Assembly (NCBI GenBank): GCA_003164755.1
Contig: PLUB01000044.1
Coordinates: forward strand, 1 to 44,192
Reading direction: 5' to 3'
Length of the DNA: 44,192 nucleotides
Source: Methanosarcina sp.
GTDB lineage: Archaea; Halobacteriota; Methanosarcinia; Methanosarcinales; Methanosarcinaceae
The notes under the pieces were generated by a model. That model saw only the letters and a program-made list of their open reading frames with translations, ran no database searches and was not told the origin of the DNA. Below are positions 39,166-44,192 of the stretch, piece after piece. The number at the start of each line of letters is the position of its first letter. The stretch's first letter is position 1. Made by a program: the position numbers and the translations under genes.

Positions 39166-39465
39166 ATGATGCCTACAAAAGAAGAGATTAGCGACCAAAT
39201 TATGCAACTTTGGGATGAAATATTTACACTGCAAGACAAATGTAGGGAAGAATTGGATATTAAATATGCAGAGTGGCGGAAAGTAGAACCACTATTAGAT
39301 AACGGCATAGATGCGATGTTAATACATATTGAGTCAATGAAAGGAATTAGCGCTGAAAGTCTACTTATCTATAAAGAAGTTAAAGTAATCAAAGAGAGAT
39401 ACAAACAAAAGATGGATGAGAAACATGCAAAAATAGATGCGCTGAATAAAGAGGGGAAATATTAA
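39166..39465 (+). CDS. hypothetical helical protein, 99 residues
   Basis: Begins MMPTKEEISDQIMQLWDEIF and is almost entirely helical and charged (LQDKCREELDIKYAEWRKVE, KEVKVIKERYKQKMDEKHAK), probably a coiled-coil or helical-bundle protein. A single Cys is at 25. GGGG at 39155-39158 lies 7-10 bases before the two adjacent ATGs (39166 and 39169); either may be used. No membrane segment. The frame is well formed and followed at once by TAA. No family is recognised. The text upstream in another frame (to 39191) suggests that it once followed another gene directly. Confidence 0.6.
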   Translation: MMPTKEEISDQIMQLWDEIFTLQDKCREELDIKYAEWRKVEPLLDNGIDAMLIHIESMKGISAESLLIYKEVKVIKERYKQKMDEKHAKIDALNKEGKY

Positions 39466-39637
39466 AAAAATACCATTGGTTGTCTTTTTAGGAAAATATA
39501 CACGAAAAAATCTGACCAGTCTTCACTGCCTATACCAGGCATAGAAAAAGTAAAAAAAGAAATATGGATGAAATTTTTGAGAAAGGTGATTAATAATTAA
39601 GAAAATCATTTATCACTTTTCAATCAAGCTGCTAACT

Positions 39638-40114
39638 TTAGAATGTGATATTTTCTGATGTGCAATTTTCGGGGCAAGGTAAACAGTGTATGAAGATCTC
39701 TATGAAAGTATCTATGAAAGATCCGCATCTACAGTCACATTCGCATCCACAGTCACATTCATCACGCCAGATGCTACCATGTGCGCTTACTGCTTCAGCT
39801 GTGGCATTTTTCGTCTCCTTGATCATAGTGGGTCGTGTACTTACTGCTTTAGAAGTGACTTTTTTCTTCTCCTTAACTACAGCGGATCCTGCACTTACTG
39901 CTGCAGCTGAAGCTTGAGCTGGCCAGCAAGTAACTATGGGTGCAGAGCTTCTTGGACTGCAGGGACTGAAACTGGTACCGTGGATATATATGGAGCTGCG
40001 TAAGGGTAGGCCACCCCAGCCACCACCATGTGCGCTTGCTGCTGCGGCTGTCACGGACATTAAAAAACAAACTATCAGCAAAATACTAAGTGTCTTTTTG
40101 ATTTGTTCTAACAT
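39638..40114 (-). CDS. secreted cysteine-rich protein with internal repeats
   Basis: 158 residues. The signal peptide is MLEQIKKTLSILLIVCFLMS-VTAAAASA, with cleavage likely after ASA at about 28, giving a mature start HGGGWGG. A middle section (about 68-115) is built of 18-residue repeats with the frame [K/A]AVS-x-x-x-[AT]-x-[VI]-KE-x-K-x-[VA] (AAVSAGSAVVKEKKKVTS, KAVSTRPTMIKETKNATA, EAVSAHGS). The C-terminus has a dense cysteine block (DECDCGCECDCRCGS) and further Cys (HCLPCPENC), suggesting metal binding or disulfides on the cell surface. The ribosome site GAAGGCGAT is present. No family recognised. Confidence 0.65.
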   Translation of the reverse strand: MLEQIKKTLSILLIVCFLMSVTAAAASAHGGGWGGLPLRSSIYIHGTSFSPCSPRSSAPIVTCWPAQASAAAVSAGSAVVKEKKKVTSKAVSTRPTMIKETKNATAEAVSAHGSIWRDECDCGCECDCRCGSFIDTFIEIFIHCLPCPENCTSENITF

Positions 40115-40690
40115 TATCTATCGCCTTCTTTTTAGTTCCTGTTTATTCGTTTTAATCCACGTTTCATCGGCCGGTGTACCGCGGAAACATCACATAATCA
40201 ACTTGTTCCCAAACTATAATTTTTAAAAATAGACCTTACTATAAATAACAAAATATATATATGTAGAAAAATGCACATTCTTATAGGATTAATAACACTA
40301 TCACTCCTCAAGTGTTACAAAATATAGTGAAAGATTGAATATTTTATATTTTTAAATATATTTTATAATCTATGTTTAATATAGTTTTCCCATATTTGCA
40401 CATGTTTTGCTATAAAACATATGTATTTATTCCTAATGTAAATTCTCCATTCCGATTTCATTTACTAGTAACCCTAATGTAAATAGAACTCTCGATATAG
40501 AATTATTACTTAATATAAAAAGAAATTAAAATGTGAATCAAGATTATCATATTCTTCCACAAAATTAGTTAAGGCAAATGATTTTATGAGAGAAAGTTTA
40601 AAGAGTTGGATTTTTGGCACGTTACACATCCCGATAAAAATTTGTGAAAAACTATATAATGAATTGGTATTTATATAACATACGGAAGTG
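40115..40690. other. intergenic, nothing recognised
   Basis: AT-rich upstream region of the secreted cysteine-rich gene; a promoter is expected near 40150-40260 but no unique TATA box was chosen. Confidence 0.35.
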
Positions 40691-40728
40691 TTTGTTACAT
40701 CTCGAAGACTAAATGTCTTCGTAACAAA
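40691..40728. repeat. strong stem-loop, IS605-end-like
   Basis: TTTGTTA (40691-40697) pairs with TAACAAA (40722-40728), and inside it CGAAGAC (40703-40709) pairs with GTCTTCG (40715-40721) around a TAAAT loop; a 5-base bulge lies on one side. It is followed by GCAGTAAAGCTCTCGCC, wording reminiscent of sequence flanking IS200/IS605 ends. A further 8-bp inverted pair GAAGGGAT/ATCCCTTC lies at 40766-40773 and 40810-40817. Confidence 0.5.
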
Positions 40729-41007
40729 GCAGTAAAGCTCTCGCCCCCATATCTAGTTTAGAAGTGAAGGGATAAAATAAAAACTTGCAGATCGTGAGCC
40801 TATAACCTAATCCCTTCCAAGCAAGGTAGACTATATATCTCTAACTTTTTCACGGACTGTTCTATACTGCTTTGGTAGGAGAACATTGTGCCACATACAA
40901 TAGGTTTGTGGTTCATGCTCCTATTTTAGAAAATAGATAATTAATAAGTATCGATTCGAAGTCTTATTTTTTCTAATAGCGAAAATAATGCTCATTCACC
41001 TTTTTCG
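40729..41007. other. intergenic, structured G+C-richer patch
   Basis: Contains the GAAGGGAT/ATCCCTTC pair (40766-40817) and a G+C-richer stretch up to about 40930 with no open frame. It could be a non-coding RNA or the remains of an insertion sequence end. Confidence 0.3.
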
Positions 41008-41287
41008 TCAAAATTAATTCTCAAATAAGTACCAATTTTTGGCATAAACTGGCGAATAAATCCCAAAATTAATTCGATTTAATCAGTAAAAATGTCAAAT
41101 AATATCTAATTAAATATATTAATTAGCATAAAAAGGCCACAATTAGCGAAAAATAATCAAATAAATCAGTATGGCTTACAAATCCACATAAACCGCCATT
41201 GCCTATGTCATGGTCTCTATCAAGACCGTTGCCATACTCATCAATGTCATAGAAACTATTAGCCCACACTGCCTACATAAACCACTT
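41008..41287 (-). pseudogene. decayed copy 2 of the 3.3-kb Gly/Arg/Asp-rich gene
   Basis: Matches 3262-3545 along its whole length. Read on the minus strand, it gives EYGNGLDRDHDIGNGGLCGF, VSHTDLFDYFSLIVAFLC, a diverged version of the 3337-3642 protein, with stops elsewhere (for example before AVWANSFYDIDEYG). The homologous protein text persists while the DNA has drifted, which is the mark of a former gene pair. Confidence 0.65.
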
Positions 41288-42446
41288 TAGCGATTCCAGA
41301 AACTATTTTATGATGGCCAGCTTATCCTTCAACGAATGAGAATATTACCTTGGACCTATCAGTGGCTTATCACTTATTTATATTTACGATTATAATGTTT
41401 ATGCACCTACCTTTATTAACTCATAATATGTAGAATAACTAGGTTAGGTGATTTATGAAATGACTAGTTTCCTTATTTTGCTTACACTATTCTCAATAAT
41501 GTATATTCCATATTACTTGATAATAAGACAAGAGGTTTTAATTCTGATTGATTAATCAGAAATCAATCGAATACGCAATTTAGTTCATTTTGTGATAGCG
41601 TAATTGGCTTTATTATAAACGAAAAAGAGCTTGAAAATACGAAAATTACCAGGTAATTATCCGGCAGGAGTGAGGTAATCGTGAACATGATTTTCAGAAG
41701 AGAATGTAAGAGATCGTAAGAGCTTTTTTGAGTGATTGCAGTCGATGTCAGTGAAATTAATGATAAGTTTTAGCGATTCCAGAAGATATTCAAAAGTCGC
41801 ATAAATTAGGAAATAATTTTTGTTAGCATAACTGTTGGCTCATCATTTTGTTATGTAGTGAATGAAAAGAATACAGAATCAATCAGATTTTACAGAACTT
41901 TCGATACACTATCAATTTGGCGTTGGCGCTAGAGCAATAAACTCAAAGATATATTCACAAAAACCACAAAATAGTTTAGTGGAGATAATACATAATTTCT
42001 ACCTCCGAATTTTACAATATTGAATTTTCTGGGGCGATTACAAATAAATGGAATTAAGATTAATGGATAGTGTTTTTTCTTATGAGCTATTGAGGAAAAA
42101 TTGACAAAGAATAAGAGTAGTTATTCTGAACTGCATAAAATCGGAACTAATGATAATTATAATACGGATGTATAACTTAAAGAATAGAATCCAAATAATA
42201 AAATGAATTACCGACTTTTACAAATAGACATCCAGATCATAGATATTATATATCTATCAGAAATTAATACAAAAAAGAGATCATATAACTTGCTTAACAT
42301 TTCTGGCTATTATTTAGATCTATCGGATTTATTTCAAGGAGAACGCGTATACAAAAGGCTAATACACTTAATTTAGCTTGGATTTGTTTCTTGTCCTGAT
42401 ATATTGGAAGCTGAAAAATAAGAAAGCAGGAAGAAGGTGACCTAGG
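41288..42446. other. intergenic with overlapping palindromes
   Basis: TTCTGATT-GATT-AATCAGAA at 41542-41561 overlaps GATTGATT-AATCAGA-AATCAATC at about 41546-41568, an operator-like arrangement. TTTAGCGATTCCAGAA occurs twice, near 41288 and near 41769. A short frame after GGAGTGAGG near 41683-41718 (MNMIFRRECKRS) is probably debris. No intact gene. Confidence 0.4.
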
Positions 42447-42755
42447 ATGCATAAAATACTGAATCTTGAGGAATTAATTACAGCAAAGCATTTCGAAAAA
42501 GAAAATATTGAAGAAGGCGGCAATTTAAATATCGAAGAGTTATACGATCTGATAATTCCCCCTGGCACGGTTGTGTCTATTATCTACGATATTATCGAAG
42601 AATTTGACCTTGAGCCTGTAACCAGAAAGATATTTGTGGGGGTCGCAAACAGCGAAGAAAGGGAACTTTTGACTCTGCGTGGCCCTCTTGAGAGGGTTCA
42701 GGCCGCTGAAAAATTCCTTCACGAAGAAATGAAGGCATGGATTGAAAAACAGTAA
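42447..42755 (+). CDS. conserved-looking hypothetical protein, 102 residues
   Basis: Reads MHKILNLEELITAKHFEKEN, then IEELYDLIIPPGTVVSIIYD, FDLEPVTRKIFVGVANSEER and LLTLRGPLERVQAAEKFLHE, ending MKAWIEKQ. Alternating strands and helices suggest a compact alpha/beta soluble protein. There is no cysteine, signal or membrane segment. GAAGGTGA lies 9 bases upstream of the ATG. It converges with the methanogenesis marker 2 gene (109 bp between stops). I do not recognise the family; the phrasing looks like a methanogen-specific protein. Confidence 0.75.
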   Translation: MHKILNLEELITAKHFEKENIEEGGNLNIEELYDLIIPPGTVVSIIYDIIEEFDLEPVTRKIFVGVANSEERELLTLRGPLERVQAAEKFLHEEMKAWIEKQ

Positions 42756-42864
42756 TCTTATTAAATCCTAACCAATGGGCAGATGACAAAATGCCGAATT
42801 TAAATGGCAGCAAAAATAAAATACTCACTTTAATAGGAATTTAAAGCAGGTAGAAAAATTCAGA

Positions 42865-43845
42865 TTATTCGGAACAGATGCCTGTAATACCTTCTTTTGA
42901 GAAATCAAAAACAGTTACTTTATCTGTTTTGTCATATATATCGAGTTTTGAGCCTTTTTCGATTTTCCCAATAACTACAGCTGTAAGTCCAGCTTCTTTA
43001 AAGACATTTATGCATTCTTCTGCGTTCTCATGAGATGCTGTAAACACGTAACCTGTTCCAGGATGCACTTTCAGCCATTGTTCAAAGTCCACATTTGCAG
43101 GTCTTGGGACTTTTTCGAGATATACCGAGGCGCCAACACCGCTGGTCTCACAAAGCATTCCAAGTGTCCCTATAAGTCCAGGGTTGCTTATATCTTTGCC
43201 TGCAGTGGCAAATTTTTTCTTTCCAATTTCCTGGGTTACAAGGTAGGTTTTTCTGATTGTTTCCGGTGCTTTGAAAGATGTCGTGTCCCAACTATATGGG
43301 GAGTTAGGCCCTATTTTCCCGTCCATATCATAGGCTGCAATCACAAGATCTCCATGATTTGCTGTATCACTACGAATTATGCAATCCCTTTTGACGACCC
43401 CTATAATAGCAACTGAAATAGAATTATACTGGGCATCAGGATGCACATGTCCTCCTACGATCGGAACTCCGAATTTCCTAACCCCTTCAGCTAGTCCTTC
43501 AATGAGCTCCCTGCAAGCTTTCGGAGAGTTAGAAGAAGCTACATCTACCATAGCAAGTGGCTTCCCACCCATTGCTGTGATATCGTTGATGTTCACTACC
43601 ACAGATCCATAGCCTGCCCACCAGGGACTGGCATCCAGCAACCTCCCCCATATTCCATCGGCTGCAAAGAGGATGAAATCATCCCCTCCGATATCTATCA
43701 CTGCTGCATCGTCTCCGAAATCGACAACCGAGTTCTGATATTCAGGACGAACGGCTTCAAAGATTGAAACAATATCCTCAATCTGTTTTTTTCGGCAGAC
43801 CCCTTCAAAATTTTTTAGCCTTTCGGCAAGCTTTTCCAGATTCAA
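42865..43845 (-). CDS. methanogenesis marker protein 2 (AIR synthase-related)
   Basis: 326 residues from TTG 43845, preferred because GGAAG lies 7 bases upstream and the protein then begins LNLEKLAERLKNFEGVCRKK, the family N-terminus; ATG 43956 would add 37 residues unlike relatives. PurM/SelD-like ATP-binding fold: FGDDAAVIDI, ILFAADGIWG, INDITAMGGKPLAMVDV, GGHVHPDAQYNSISVAIIG, SNPGLIGTLGML and HPGTGYVFTAS. The catalytic Cys/Sec of selenophosphate synthetase is absent, so it is not SelD. This protein is found in essentially all methanogens; its substrate is unknown but an ATP-dependent activation step is assumed. It converges with the 102-residue gene. Confidence 0.9.
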   Translation of the reverse strand: MNLEKLAERLKNFEGVCRKKQIEDIVSIFEAVRPEYQNSVVDFGDDAAVIDIGGDDFILFAADGIWGRLLDASPWWAGYGSVVVNINDITAMGGKPLAMVDVASSNSPKACRELIEGLAEGVRKFGVPIVGGHVHPDAQYNSISVAIIGVVKRDCIIRSDTANHGDLVIAAYDMDGKIGPNSPYSWDTTSFKAPETIRKTYLVTQEIGKKKFATAGKDISNPGLIGTLGMLCETSGVGASVYLEKVPRPANVDFEQWLKVHPGTGYVFTASHENAEECINVFKEAGLTAVVIGKIEKGSKLDIYDKTDKVTVFDFSKEGITGICSE

Positions 43846-43956
43846 AATCTTACTTCCTTCAATTTTTGTAATTTGTGCGGTTAATATGGGTAATGAGCTA
43901 TCATAAAATTCGCGATAATTTCCCAAACTTATAACCCATGACATATTAGCAATCAT

Positions 43957-44192
43957 GAGAATTTAAGGTTAACAGTAATCAGTTGCGAGATAATGCTGAT
44001 CAATATCAAATTTATAAGCCTAGCTTATAAAAATAGCTTCTTTTTGTCTTACAACAAGATGTTATAGGTATTTTGGTCAATACCTATTATGGTCATCTTT
44101 TATCTCTTTTTTCTTTGTTCTGCATAAAACACGCGACAGATTTTTATCAAACTATCCGGTATCCCACTTTCGGTTCCGTTGCAAAAAATCCT
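43957..44192. other. upstream region of marker 2 gene
   Basis: AT-rich DNA with TATA-like minus-strand ATTTTTATAAGC near 44024-44034 and TATAAATTTG near 44010-44020, plausible promoters for the minus-strand gene. No other gene starts before the window edge. Confidence 0.35.

Overview
The window looks like a chromosomal piece of a methanogenic archaeon, most likely a Methanosarcina (genus inferred from gene content, not from an rRNA). Pointers are a methanogenesis marker 2 protein (AIR-synthase fold), a coenzyme F390 synthetase-type adenylate-forming enzyme, an archaeal wyosine-tRNA enzyme (Taw2), aIF1A, a PIN-ATPase-KH protein, a DRG GTPase, a relic of an archaeal TATA-binding protein, AT-rich DNA and very low coding density (about half of the window is non-coding).

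Layout. 1-4.9 kb: small secreted proteins and gene wrecks (secreted-protein tail, frameshifted TBP, unrecognised relics). 4.9-8.7 kb: a DUF1616 membrane protein, a 58-residue four-cysteine protein, and a pair of almost identical 101-bp inverted repeats enclosing a 51-codon frame. 8.7-14 kb: taw2, a PncB-type nicotinate phosphoribosyltransferase and RNase HII. 15.4-23.6 kb: F390 synthetase-like ligase, a wrecked pyridoxamine-phosphate-oxidase-like gene, a YyaL/SPATA20-type thioredoxin-AGE protein followed by a cytochrome b5-like protein, signal peptidase I and a branched-chain aminotransferase. 25-30 kb: DRG GTPase, a frameshifted acetolactate-synthase-like gene and a winged-helix regulator. 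30.3-32.8 kb: a MITE-like repeat, a nearly full-length dead IS5-type transposase and a dead IS200/IS605 TnpA with an end-type hairpin. 33.5-38.5 kb (all minus strand): aIF1A, an RG-rich zinc-ribbon protein, an IS630-type relic, the PIN-ATPase-KH protein and HisI. 39-44 kb: two small hypothetical genes, a secreted cysteine-rich repeat protein, a second decayed copy of the 3.3-kb locus, and methanogenesis marker 2.

No long operons are visible: most intact genes are single housekeeping units (tRNA modification, NAD salvage, DNA repair, translation, secretion, amino-acid synthesis) separated by 0.3-1.5 kb of relic-filled DNA. The recurrent theme is gene decay plus small repeats: at least nine recognisable or probable dead genes, a dispersed 120-145 bp hairpin-bearing repeat in six copies, and a second short repeat built on a roughly 20-bp inverted motif. 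No rRNA, tRNA or CRISPR array was recognised. No clear multi-gene novel system was found; the most distinctive candidates are the inverted-repeat unit at 7.5-8.2 kb, the dispersed hairpin repeat, the four-cysteine mini-protein and the repeat-built cysteine-rich secreted protein.
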